Assembly: GCF_001043975.1 (NCBI RefSeq)
Contig: NZ_LABY01000123.1
Location: 1-49,361 of the forward strand
Length of the DNA stretch: 49,361 nt
Origin: Methylobacterium variabile
GTDB taxonomy: Bacteria; Pseudomonadota; Alphaproteobacteria; Rhizobiales; Beijerinckiaceae
Reading direction: 5' to 3'
Shown here piece after piece: positions 9,717 to 18,272 of the stretch (position 1 is its first letter; every line of letters begins with the position of its first letter). The notes beneath the pieces are model-generated. The model worked only from the letters and a program-made list of their open reading frames with translations. It did no database searches and had not been told where the DNA came from. A program made the translations under genes and the position numbers.

Positions 9717-11414
9717 ATGATCGCTTACCTTCGTCATTACTGTGCCCTGACGCTCAGCGCCCGGATCAGTCTCATCGGCACAGCGCTCCTCGTGCTAGCT
9801 TGCGCTGGTGCACTCACGTTGACCGTTCTCGACATGAGGTCCGAGATGGTGCGTAGGGGCGACGCTGCCCTCAATCGAAACATGAAACTTCTGCGTGTCA
9901 CACTCGCCGACGAAGGCGGCGGCACGACCTTCAAGAACGTGAACGGGCGCCTAAGTGTCGGGTCGCATGTTATTAATGAAGCCGAACCCGCACTAGACCG
10001 CGTCAAGGACATCGTCGGCGGGACGGCGACTATCTTCTTAGGTGACACGCGCATCGCCACGACGGTCGTGAACGCTGATGGCCGTCGCGCTGTCGGCACC
10101 AAGCTCGCTCCAGGCCCTGCTCGCGACGCTGTCCTGGGTCGCCGTGAAGCTTACCGCGGCGAGGTCGACATTCTTGGTAAGGCCTACCTCGCAGCCTACG
10201 AGCCTATCCTGGACGCGCAGGGCGAGGTGCTCGGCATTCTGTACGTCGGCGTCATCAAAGACGACTACCTGGCGGCTCTTCACGAGACCATGCTCCGCGC
10301 CGCTGGGATCGGAGCGCTTCTCTGCCTGATTGGAACGGTCGTACTGCTGATTGCACTGCGGCGTGCCATGGTGCCTCTGCGAGGCTTAGAGGCTACCATG
10401 CATCGCATGGCCAATGGCGATATCGAGGCCAAGGTACCGGGCACCGCACGCCGCGACGAAGTCGGTGCCATGGCTCGGGCCGTTGAGGTCTTTCGCGCCG
10501 GGATGGTCCGTACACGGTCGCTTGAGGCTGAGACCGTTCAGGTTCGCATCGATGCCGAGAGTCAGCGCCGGGCCGCCCTGCATGACATGGCGGACAGCTT
10601 CGAGGCTGCGGTCGGCAGTATCGTTTCAGGTGTCACTGGGGCTGCCACGCAGCTCAAGGCAACATCCGAGGGCATGGCTGAGACGGCCACAGAGACGGCG
10701 ACCCAAGCAATTGCCGTGGCTGCCGCCGCCGAGCAGGCGGCCTCGAACGTGTCGACAGTTGCTGCTGCAACCGAGGAGCTTGGCACTTCGGTCGAGGAGA
10801 TTGGGCGCCAAGTGTCCGGAGCCGCTAAGGCTGCTAGCGCAGCAGCCACGGAAGCGGACGCCACGGCCGGCTTGGTGCAGGCCTTGAGCGAGGCAGCAGG
10901 CCGTGTCGACAACATCGTGCAGGCTATTGCCAATATCGCAGACCAGACGAACCTGCTGGCCTTGAACGCCACGATAGAGGCGGCGCGCGCCGGCGAGTCG
11001 GGCAAGGGGTTCGCGGTCGTCGCCGCAGAGGTCAAGGCGCTAGCCGGGCAGACGGCCAAGGCAACGAGCGAAATTAGGGCCCAGGTCAGCGAAATCCAAA
11101 CTTTCACCGTGCAGGCGGTGTCTGCCATCGGAGGCATCACCAAGCGGATCAGCGACCTCGACGCGATCTCCTCCTCCATTGCTGCGGCAGTGGAACAGCA
11201 AGGCGCAGCAACCCGTGAAATCGTACGCAACGTCGCTCAAGCCGCGGCTGGCACGACAGAGGTAACCAACAACATAGCTGGCGTTGCTCAGGCATCAGGA
11301 AACACTGGAGGTGCGGCCAGTCAGATGCTCCTATCCGTATCGCAGCTTTCACGACAATCTGAGCACTTAACGAGTGAAGTTCATCGCTTCCTTCAGTCAG
11401 TTCGTACAGCCTAG
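9717..11414 (+). CDS. Membrane chemoreceptor with single-Cache sensor
   Basis: This is a 565-residue methyl-accepting chemotaxis protein. The first membrane helix is at about 12-36, a periplasmic sCache-type sensor at 37-190 (with [21 protein letters not shown]), the second helix at 194-216, then HAMP (to about 270) and the MCP coiled coil. The tip [19 protein letters not shown] lies near 405-425, followed by [18 protein letters not shown]. It signals through CheW/CheA; the ligand is unknown. I chose the ATG at 9717 (GAGGG three bases before it), which places the helix at the N-terminus; the frame extends upstream to 9600 through AT-rich, lysine-rich sequence that looks non-coding. Its tail ([12 protein letters not shown]) matches that of the chemoreceptor at 18273, pointing to duplication. 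Confidence 0.92.
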   Translation: MIAYLRHYCALTLSARISLIGTALLVLACAGALTLTVLDMRSEMVRRGDAALNRNMKLLRVTLADEGGGTTFKNVNGRLSVGSHVINEAEPALDRVKDIVGGTATIFLGDTRIATTVVNADGRRAVGTKLAPGPARDAVLGRREAYRGEVDILGKAYLAAYEPILDAQGEVLGILYVGVIKDDYLAALHETMLRAAGIGALLCLIGTVVLLIALRRAMVPLRGLEATMHRMANGDIEAKVPGTARRDEVGAMARAVEVFRAGMVRTRSLEAETVQVRIDAESQRRAALHDMADSFEAAVGSIVSGVTGAATQLKATSEGMAETATETATQAIAVAAAAEQAASNVSTVAAATEELGTSVEEIGRQVSGAAKAASAAATEADATAGLVQALSEAAGRVDNIVQAIANIADQTNLLALNATIEAARAGESGKGFAVVAAEVKALAGQTAKATSEIRAQVSEIQTFTVQAVSAIGGITKRISDLDAISSSIAAAVEQQGAATREIVRNVAQAAAGTTEVTNNIAGVAQASGNTGGAASQMLLSVSQLSRQSEHLTSEVHRFLQSVRTA

Positions 11415-11583
11415 CTGTCTGGTCGTGACACCCCAATCCATAAAGGAAATTTAGCTTGAAGATTTGGTGAGTGGCAGGCTTCGCGTGTGTTAGGAAAGTG
11501 TATAACGATCACCCGATAGACCCAATATGGACACCGATCGCCCACGCTGACCTTGAGCACGGTACTGGCCTTATGAAATCTTT

Positions 11584-11963
11584 CTGAGCGACGCCGAGTG
11601 GGCTGTGCTCGCGCCGCTGCTGCTCGCCCCGTCCCGGACAAGGCGCCCTTGGCGCTGGCCGTTGCGCGCGGCGTCGGACGGAATCCTCTACGTTCTGCGC
11701 GCCGGCTGCGCGTCGCGTCACCTGCCGCACGAGTTTCCACCATGATGCACAGTGCAGTGTTGGTTCCTGCGCCTCTCGAAGGCAGAGGGTATGCGAGCGG
11801 CTGGCTCACGCCCTGACGATGGCTGATCGCGAGCACGCCATCGGCCGGATCAACCGCTTCCATTAGCTCGCCCACGACCACGAGGCGACTGCGTTCTCCG
11901 CACCCGGCTTTCGTTCTCGCTGCCTCCATGATCCTCGTCAGGCGACTCGCTCACACATTATTG
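11584..11963 (+). pseudogene. IS5-family transposase relic
   Basis: Pieces of an IS5/IS1031-like transposase appear in several frames: LSDAEWAVLAPLLLAPSRTRRPWRWPL followed by ASDGILYVLRAGC (from 11584), CWFLRLSKAEG near 11755, RLAHALTMADREHAIGRINRFH near 11795-11860 followed by a stop, and a terminal FVLAASMILVRRLA near 11905-11950. The catalytic middle is missing, so this is a heavily deleted and frameshifted relic that cannot act. Longer open frames on the opposite strand here are antisense shadows. Confidence 0.7.
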
Positions 11964-12112
11964 TTGGTGATTGAGCCTAGTGAACTGGCCCGAGCGAATG
12001 TGCCACATGATCACTCGCCCATCGCCTGCAATCATGCAGGAATTTGCTATGCTCGATGCACTTTTTGAAGGAGTCTGCGCGCTAGTGATTACGCCTCATA
12101 ACCCCAACAAAG

Positions 12113-12421
12113 ATGACTCCTATTATATTGTATTATATGAGATTGAGAATGATTTTTACTGCCAGTAAAACATTCATGCGGTACGAGATGCTCGAGATGA
12201 TGCGTGTTATAGTGAGCGGTATCATCGCTGATGAAGAGCTTGCCTTAGAAATTGAAGAGGTCGCTCTCGTGTCAGACTACTCTGGAAACTCTCGTGACGC
12301 CGATATGCTCCGTGTTTTATCTAATTTGCACCGCTCAAAAGCTGTTCAGCTAAGAGAAAAGCTTGCAGTTGTGAGTAGTAAATACGATAAATTATACGGA
12401 TATGACCGTAATTTAGATTAG
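12113..12421 (+). CDS. Small helical protein of unknown function
   Basis: The frame encodes up to 102 residues; the convincing part begins near MRYEMLEMMRVIVSG and is helical and acidic (ADEELALEIEEVALVSDYSG, then a Lys/Arg-rich end DKLYGYDRNLD). Several ATGs (12113, 12137, 12149, 12176) could start it and none has a strong ribosome-binding site. An overlapping frame (11971-12168, best start ATG 12007) encodes another possible small protein ending ENDFYCQ, but I have less faith in it. No family is recognised. The region is more AT-rich than its surroundings, which hints at foreign origin. Confidence 0.35.
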   Translation: MTPIILYYMRLRMIFTASKTFMRYEMLEMMRVIVSGIIADEELALEIEEVALVSDYSGNSRDADMLRVLSNLHRSKAVQLREKLAVVSSKYDKLYGYDRNLD

Positions 12422-12641
12422 CCTGTATATTATTAATTGAAAATTTAAAGAAACTAATTAGATAATTTGATCATAATATGAAACAAAACTGTTTGTTGTT
12501 AACTGCAGATTATTTTTCCGAAATTTTTGGAACCTTAATGCCGGATGGCTCGTTAGAGAGGCACTCATTCCTGCCAGGCGCTTGCCTCGCTCGGCTATGA
12601 GTCTTTTGTAAGAATTTCCTGTTGTTTTGTATGCGTCACTT

Positions 12642-12677
12642 AACGCCCGGGCGATATGTTCGCGCCGGGCGTTTTTA
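12642..12677 (+). terminator. Rho-independent terminator
   Basis: AACGCCCGG pairs with CCGGGCGTT around a loop of about 14 bases, followed by TTTTTAT on the plus strand. The nearest plus-strand gene ends 220 bases upstream at 12421, so it either terminates that gene's transcript or an unannotated RNA from 12422-12641. The remaining bases up to 12860 are AT-rich and empty. Confidence 0.75.
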
Positions 12678-12860
12678 TAATAAGCTAACTTTGGATGAAA
12701 TCTCTCGCGCTCAGCATGTTGCAATCGTTCTATAACTATAGAACAGCGGCTAGAGCATATAACAATTCTTGAAATCGCTTGTACTATATTATTTCAATCA
12801 AAAATAACATGTTTATATGTATTTTTCGTTCTAAAATCATTAAAAAACACCCGATAATTA

Positions 12861-13310
12861 ATGCGATTAAAGGCATCTCATCATTTGTATAGTCTTTGGA
12901 TCGCGGTCGATCAATATGCGATACACGCGAGAGCATACCTCGCAGACGAGCTTGGCAATTGCAACCAATGGTATGCGTTACACCGATTGCTGGTTCAGGT
13001 AGAAAGTCACTTCGTCTTGATTCGCCGGAGGCAGCACGATGGCCGAGACCTCACGCTCGCTGGTCGGCTACCCGTCATGTCAGTGGTGATCACACCACCA
13101 ACAGCGCCGCCGATCTATGACGATGTCCAGCGCACCCTCGTCAAGTTTGCCGAGTTGAGCGCACGGGCTTCCGGTCAGAGCGAACCCGATTTGGCAACCT
13201 TGATTGACCAAGCAGGCTTGCGAGCCGCCGCTTCGCAGCTCAGGCGAGATGCCCCTGTGATCAGGTGCGACGATGGCGCTCTCAGGATGCCGCCGACAGC
13301 CACTTGTTGA
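12861..13310 (+). CDS. Hypothetical protein, doubtful
   Basis: An open frame of 149 residues. The second half (from about residue 73, MSVVITPPTAPPIYDDVQ) has natural-looking amphipathic helices (LVKFAELSARASGQSEPDL; LIDQAGLRAAASQLRRD), while the first half is less convincing. An internal ATG at 13077 would give a 77-residue protein. I see no ribosome-binding site and no known motif. It lies between an IS5 relic and unassignable DNA, so it may be a gene fragment. Confidence 0.3.
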   Translation: MRLKASHHLYSLWIAVDQYAIHARAYLADELGNCNQWYALHRLLVQVESHFVLIRRRQHDGRDLTLAGRLPVMSVVITPPTAPPIYDDVQRTLVKFAELSARASGQSEPDLATLIDQAGLRAAASQLRRDAPVIRCDDGALRMPPTATC

Positions 13311-13599
13311 CAGTGCCGTGCTCGCGACTGGACAGCACAGCACTGGTGCGCCGCTGCATTAGATCGATGACGATGGTGCTGTAGCGCTGCGCAAGGCAGG
13401 ACGCCTGTCGTCAATACCACTCACATACTGCGGCTGGCGAGCGATGTGTCATGGTCACACCGAAGCTGACTGCAGACTCATCTGTCTCGTACGAATAGCA
13501 AGTGGAGGGCAGGTTGACAGAACGACCCGGAGCTGTCTGCGATGATCGATTGCTTGAAGATTGCGGACAACGGCAATATAGGCGTCTAACCGACAGGGA

Positions 13600-13809
13600 T
13601 TAGAAGCCTTTGGTTTTGAGTACGCGCAAGCGACGAGTTCCCATCTCGGCCGGAGTACCAGCTGGGACGAAGCGACGTTCAATTATCTCAAACTGGCGGC
13701 TCTGCGCTGCCAGAAGAAGTCGCAGGGCCACGATGCTGGCCTGGAGAGCTCGTGCATCCGCGAGTGGATCAAGCGGAGGAAGCTGCGTCGAATGAGTCGG
13801 CATTGCCAT
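13600..13809 (-). CDS. Small hypothetical protein
   Basis: A 69-residue frame: a Pro-rich start (MAMPTHSTQLPPLDPL), one long predicted helix (ADARALQASIVALRLLLAAQ, then SRQFEIIERRF) and a basic C-terminus (RRLRVLKTKGF). Codon use is GC-rich like the neighbours. No clear ribosome-binding site and no recognised family. The flanks 13311-13599 and 13810-14078 hold nothing I can name. Confidence 0.35.
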   Translation of the reverse strand: MAMPTHSTQLPPLDPLADARALQASIVALRLLLAAQSRQFEIIERRFVPAGTPAEMGTRRLRVLKTKGF

Positions 13810-14078
13810 ATTAGACGATCATCATGGTTAATGTTGGGTAAAGATGCTCTTACCATTCGTCGGGTGTTAGGTTCGCGGCAGATCCGGAGAGGCTGGCTGT
13901 TTGAAGAGCTAAGACACTCCTTATTGTGAAAATAAACAGTAAGACAGTGTAGAGTTTGTCAGAATAAAACTATTGCAAGCAATCATTTATTCTAAATATA
14001 ATCCGTCAGATAGTTATTTATACTTCAATTATGAAAGTCGGACAAGCAGATATTTTATGTGCTCGCTCGCATCGCAGG

Positions 14079-15107
14079 CTAATAATTCATGCAAACTCGA
14101 TTTCTCCCCTCATGCTTTGCTGCATAGAGGGCTAGATCCGCGCGTTCGATTAAACTACCCTGCGTATCGTTCAGCCGAACCTGTGCGATGCCACCTGACA
14201 GGGTGATCGCTCCGATCTCCTCTCCCGTCTCGCGCTTCACGATCCTCTTGGCAGCTAAACGGGCGCAAATCTGGCGCGCGATTGCAGCCGCTGTCTCCTC
14301 GTCAACGTCCCCCAACAGTATGGCAAACTCCTCCCCGCCGTAGCGCGCCACGAAGTCCTTGCCCTTCACGTTCGCGGTCAGCATCTGTGCGACTAGGCGC
14401 AGCACGCGGTCACCCGTGCGGTGCCCGTGCGTATCGTTGAAGCGCTTGAAGTGATCGACATCCAGCAGCACCAAGCAGAACGGTGCCGCCTCATTCCTCT
14501 TCGCTTGCCCGAGCTGGCGGCGCAGCCGTGCATCAAACGCTCGGCGGTTGGCGATCCCCGTCAGCGCATCGACTGACGCCTCCTGCCGCACAACTGCCAA
14601 GCTCTGCTGCAGCTGACCCACGCGTGCAGTCGACGCGCGCAGCTCCTCCGCGAGGAAGGTGTTACGAGCGCTCATCCGTGCTGTCTCCTGCGCCAGCAGG
14701 GCGATAGACTGCACCAGCAAGCTCTCTGAGTTCGTTGGAGCGAGTGTTCTCGTGCATCCATCGAGCACGGCGCCGTAGCGAGCCAGAACAGCCTCCGTAC
14801 CGGCTAACGCCGTAACGAGCTGGCCGGCCTCCTCCTGCAGGGCAAGGGCTCCCTCTTCCACCATTATATCCACATCCGCGGCAAGGGTCTCGGCGACCAT
14901 CCCGTTGTTGGATGTGAGGTGCGCTAGCAGCTCGCCCAGCGCGACATCAGCTTGCGGGGCGCTGAAGTGCTGGAAGAGGCGTTGAAAAGTGTGCGGGGTT
15001 GGAGGGAGACTGTGGGTCCGGATCGTCTCCAGCGTTGAGGTGACCAAAGCTTCCAGCCTGCCGATGGTGTTGGCAGAAGTGGATGGCGAGGCGGAGTGGG
15101 GCGGCAT
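14079..15107 (-). CDS. Diguanylate cyclase (GGDEF)
   Basis: This 342-residue soluble protein makes cyclic di-GMP from two GTP. Residues 1-175 are helical, with a coiled coil near 140-175. The GGDEF domain covers about 178-340: DALTGIANRRAFDARL, the metal- and substrate-binding segment DVDHFKRFNDTHGH, and active site RYGGEEF (GGEEF at 257-261). All catalytic residues are present. The allosteric inhibition site, normally RxxD just upstream, reads KGKD, so feedback inhibition may be weakened. It lies 95 bases downstream of the chemoreceptor-like gene at 15202-16287 on the same strand, which suggests an operon where that protein supplies the input. Confidence 0.92.
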   Translation of the reverse strand: MPPHSASPSTSANTIGRLEALVTSTLETIRTHSLPPTPHTFQRLFQHFSAPQADVALGELLAHLTSNNGMVAETLAADVDIMVEEGALALQEEAGQLVTALAGTEAVLARYGAVLDGCTRTLAPTNSESLLVQSIALLAQETARMSARNTFLAEELRASTARVGQLQQSLAVVRQEASVDALTGIANRRAFDARLRRQLGQAKRNEAAPFCLVLLDVDHFKRFNDTHGHRTGDRVLRLVAQMLTANVKGKDFVARYGGEEFAILLGDVDEETAAAIARQICARLAAKRIVKRETGEEIGAITLSGGIAQVRLNDTQGSLIERADLALYAAKHEGRNRVCMNY

Positions 15108-15201
15108 AGGCTGACAACCCGGACTGGAGAGTTTGATCGGCAGGTGAGAAAGGCAGCGTGCTCAACCGAATAGGGAAGTGTGCCGCACGGGCACAGGTGG
15201 T

Positions 15202-16287
15202 TCAGTCGGCCATGCCGGCCGAGGTCTGCACGATCACGCCGGACCAGCCGAGCCCGACGTAAGTCTCGTAGCCCGGGGTGCGGTGGAAGGCAGTGACCGT
15301 ACCGGTGCGGAGATCTGTCGCGAAACCACCCGCACGCGAGTCTTGGTCGAGGTGCAGCGTCTCGCTCAGTGCTCCTCGCCCGTCCGACGAGGCGAGCACG
15401 CGACCGGCCGCGTCGACCAGCATCACGCGGGTGCGATCCCGATCCTCAGGCGCGACCCGCACGCCCGTAACGATGGCTCGCGCCTGCGGCTCCCAGTCGA
15501 AGTGAATTGCCAGCACTCCAAGCGGTCTCCCGTCAGCTCGGCCTGCCTCTCTCACGCTGGCGCAGTAGGTCGCCGCCTGCGCGTCGCCGAGGAGAGGGCG
15601 TGTTGTCACCTCGTCTGCCGCGTACTCGTCGCCGCTCGGCAGTGCCAAGGCGCGGCGGAACCATGTCTCAGTCGCCACGCTCGCGCCGACAACCTGAGGG
15701 AAACGGTCGGGGCGCCCATTCGCCACGACGCGGCCGGACACGTCGCAGAGCCAGAGGTCGAGATAGACAGTGTAGGCCGATAGGATAACGCTCAGGCGCT
15801 CGGTAGCGTAGGCAATGCGCTCCGGCGTGGGTTCGACCGCGCAGGCGACGATGGCGGGATCGGTCGCCCACCAGCGTACATCGCAAGTGCGCTCGTATAG
15901 GTTGCGGTCGATCAATTCGATCGCATTCAGGGCGAGGTCAACCAGCCGTTCACCCTGTGCCGTCTCGCTGAGGCGGCGCATCATCTCCTGCAGGCCAGTG
16001 ATGCGCCCCGCGAGCTCGGCCTGAAGGGCAGTGGCAATGGCCTCTACCTGGGCGCCAACCGCGCGAACCTCCTGAGCGACGACGGAAAAGCCGCGTCCCT
16101 GCTCGCCAGCCCGAGCCGCCTCGATGAGTGCGTTCAGGGCGAGCATTTTGACCTGTGTGGTAATGCTCTGGATCGCCCGGGTCTTTTCGGCCGTGATCCG
16201 GCGGACTGCATCCGTCTCGTTGGCCACATCGACTAAAGTCGGGCGCCAGGATACATCTTGGACAGCGGTTTTTGATGTTGGAGGCAT
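15202..16287 (-). CDS. Soluble MCP-tip protein with C-terminal Cache domain
   Basis: This 361-residue protein begins with a shortened MCP signalling hairpin: KMLALNALIEAARAG followed by GRGFSVVAQEVRAVGAQVE within the first 85 residues. A linker (RNLYERTCDVRWWATDP near 133-148) follows, and a Cache-type sensor fills the rest (LWLCDVSGRVVANGRPDRFP; LGVLAIHFDWEPQA; YVGLGWSGVIVQ). Usual chemoreceptors have sensor first, membrane helices, then tip; here the order is reversed and no membrane helix is seen, so the Cache domain would be cytoplasmic. The hairpin is too short to reach an array in the normal way. It probably feeds the GGDEF protein encoded downstream. The family is known in Hyphomicrobiales, but its role is unclear to me. 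Confidence 0.8.
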   Translation of the reverse strand: MPPTSKTAVQDVSWRPTLVDVANETDAVRRITAEKTRAIQSITTQVKMLALNALIEAARAGEQGRGFSVVAQEVRAVGAQVEAIATALQAELAGRITGLQEMMRRLSETAQGERLVDLALNAIELIDRNLYERTCDVRWWATDPAIVACAVEPTPERIAYATERLSVILSAYTVYLDLWLCDVSGRVVANGRPDRFPQVVGASVATETWFRRALALPSGDEYAADEVTTRPLLGDAQAATYCASVREAGRADGRPLGVLAIHFDWEPQARAIVTGVRVAPEDRDRTRVMLVDAAGRVLASSDGRGALSETLHLDQDSRAGGFATDLRTGTVTAFHRTPGYETYVGLGWSGVIVQTSAGMAD

Positions 16288-16849
16288 GGTTCAATCTGGC
16301 CTTCGAAGCGACTCAAAGTGAACACATAAATTTACTAACATGAAGATGAATTATTACTCTAAATGAATAGATAATATGCTTTTTTCAAATCGGATTAGAT
16401 CGATATGCATATAACCTATCTCTATTTTTACATTTTAAATTGATTTTGAAGAACTCAAATAAATTTTTGGTTGCAACAGCTTCAACAAATTCATTGCCGC
16501 TGATCCTGCGAACGCCGGCTCATAATCTCTATCCTCCTCAACATGCTGAGAAGATCCAGATTGTCGGTGCCGTGCTGCACAGAAATCCGCGCGAAGCACT
16601 GCCTCTATTCTTTGAGCCCAAGGCCGCTTCTCGGCAAATCCCGCGATTGTGCGTGAAGCCCCCAGCAGCTTGCCCTTTTTGGGTTCCTAGCACGCGTGAC
16701 GCTTACATCGTCAGAAACCACGATGTCTCGACCTGTGGTAAATTAGCTACGGAACATGTAAAATCTTCCTCATCGTAATGAGGCTTGACTGGCTCATCCT
16801 ACAGAGCGCTATCTTGGTCCCGTTGAAAATTAATAGTTGGATCCTAGCT
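16288..16849. other. Spacer upstream of the MucR gene
   Basis: No convincing gene. A TTG-started frame at 16440-16778 (112 codons) has no ribosome-binding site and low-complexity content. The first 160 bases are AT-rich. It must hold the promoters for the MCP-Cache gene (minus) and the mucR-like gene (plus). Confidence 0.5.
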
Positions 16850-17356
16850 ATGAATGACATCACACAGCACGATACCGATTTTATCGGTCTCGCCGTCGAC
16901 ATCGTCGGTGCACACGTAGCTAATAATAATGTTCCAGCGTCCGAGCTTGCAAGCCTTATTTCCGCAGTATATGCAGCGTTAGTCAAGCTATCTCCGCCAA
17001 TAACGCCTGAGGTCGAGAAACCCACGCCTCCGGTCCCAATCCGTAAGACGGTGACTCCGGACTACCTGATCAGCCTTGAGGACGGTCGCCAGTACAAATC
17101 GCTGAGGAGGCATCTGACTAGCCGCGGAATGACCGTCGACGATTATCGCCAGAAGTGGGGCTTGCCACGGGATTACCCAATGGTGGCAGCTAACTACGCC
17201 GCCAAGCGTTCCGAACTCGCCAAGAACGCTGGCCTTGGCCAGATCCGGCGTGACCGCGCGGCCGCGCGAAGGGCGGAAGCTGAGGCGCAGGCGGGTGGGC
17301 CTGCCGCATCTGCCCGCCGTGGCCGGCCGAAGAAGGCCGAAGCCGCTGCGGAGTGA
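16850..17356 (+). CDS. MucR/Ros-family regulator lacking zinc ligands
   Basis: This 168-residue DNA-binding protein resembles MucR/Ros, which represses exopolysaccharide, motility and virulence genes in alphaproteobacteria. Family landmarks are DYLISLEDGRQYKSLRRHL (71-89), YRQKWGLPRDYPMVAANYA (99-117) and LAKNAGLGQ (123-131). The zinc-finger Cys is Ser75 here, and the second His after His88 is missing (HLTSRGM), so the classic zinc site is incomplete; zinc-independent Ros homologues are known from Mesorhizobium. The C-terminus carries an AT-hook-like RRGRPKK (156-162), apt for AT-rich targets. I chose the ATG at 16850, matching family N-termini; the frame continues upstream to 16778 through a non-family extension. 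Confidence 0.88.
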   Translation: MNDITQHDTDFIGLAVDIVGAHVANNNVPASELASLISAVYAALVKLSPPITPEVEKPTPPVPIRKTVTPDYLISLEDGRQYKSLRRHLTSRGMTVDDYRQKWGLPRDYPMVAANYAAKRSELAKNAGLGQIRRDRAAARRAEAEAQAGGPAASARRGRPKKAEAAAE

Positions 17357-17938
17357 CAGCGACTGGCTACGCTGGAAGACTGTTAGCGGGAGAACATCGG
17401 TCCGGCAGTCACACTAGGTTGCCGCCCTTTGGTCGTTCGGCTGGCGTCACCATCCGGCTGGAAGACGACAGTTTCCCCTTTGTCCTGACCACAAATTGGT
17501 TGATAAGCCTCATCAGCCAAGCTGTAGGCGGGATCTTCAGCAAGGCCGGCGAGCCGGGTCTCTTCGGAGGGAACACCCCGGCTCGCCATGACATGCTCAC
17601 CTAATTTTCTACCATCCGTAACCCGTTCCTGGTCCCACTCTGGTGCTAGAGGCGCAGGGCGACCCTAGCTTACCACCTGCATGGAGGAACATTGCGTTCG
17701 ATGCTGTGGTTCCGAACTTCAGAGCAATGTTTCTCCAATTCGTGCTCGTGATCTGACCAATGTGAATGCGGAACGCTAACCAACGTTTCTGCGACTGTGG
17801 ACTGGAACGACCTGTTTATTAAGACTACCTTCCGCACTTTGAAGTAACTGGGCAGACTACTTGTTACAATGCAATTGCATCGAGCCGTATGACAGACATA
17901 GATCATTGCGTGTGTTACACATGACATCTACGAGAAAA
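17357..17938. other. Spacer between MucR gene and small ORF
   Basis: No assigned gene. A minus-strand frame at 17383-17589 (68 codons, starting MASRGVPSEETRLAGLAEDP) has reasonable codon use and could be a small protein, but overlaps other frames and has no clear ribosome-binding site. An eight-base inverted repeat (AACATTGC/GCAATGTT) lies near 17689-17734. Confidence 0.4.
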
Positions 17939-18262
17939 TTACGGATATAATTGTTGAGCTGTTGAATCAGTAAACATAAAGACGATTTTCTTCATGTTTT
18001 CTGCATTTGTTATAACGCTTCGCGCCAGCGCTCCCGTGCCCTCATAAGGAAGATCAAGGTTGATCAACATATCCTCTAATTTTTTCATCTCTGACTGAAG
18101 AATGTCGCAAGCCAGATCCAACCCTTGGCTAAGCGTTCGCATATGTTCAGTCCGAGAGCCATGATCAACACCTGCGGCATGCGCCTCGAACAATTCAAAA
18201 CTTAGGCGATTTGATTGATGACTACTCATGCATTTTGCAGGAAAACTACAGATGTCAGCCAT
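17939..18262 (-). CDS. Small protein encoded after a chemoreceptor
   Basis: This 107-residue protein is mostly helical (TLSQGLDLACDILQSEMKKL; GALARSVITNAENMKKIV). Its ATG at 18262 lies ten bases after the stop of the chemoreceptor at 18273-19970 and follows GAGAG, so the two should be translated from one message. A longer frame starting at 18313 would overlap the receptor and is unlikely. I do not recognise the family; position suggests a chemotaxis-linked accessory role, but that is inference. Confidence 0.55.
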   Translation of the reverse strand: MADICSFPAKCMSSHQSNRLSFELFEAHAAGVDHGSRTEHMRTLSQGLDLACDILQSEMKKLEDMLINLDLPYEGTGALARSVITNAENMKKIVFMFTDSTAQQLYP

Positions 18263-18272
18263 TTTCGAACTC

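Noticed and set aside
11411..11929. 172-codon minus-strand frame after the chemoreceptor
   Set aside because: It lies antisense to the IS5 transposase relic and has no protein-like features.
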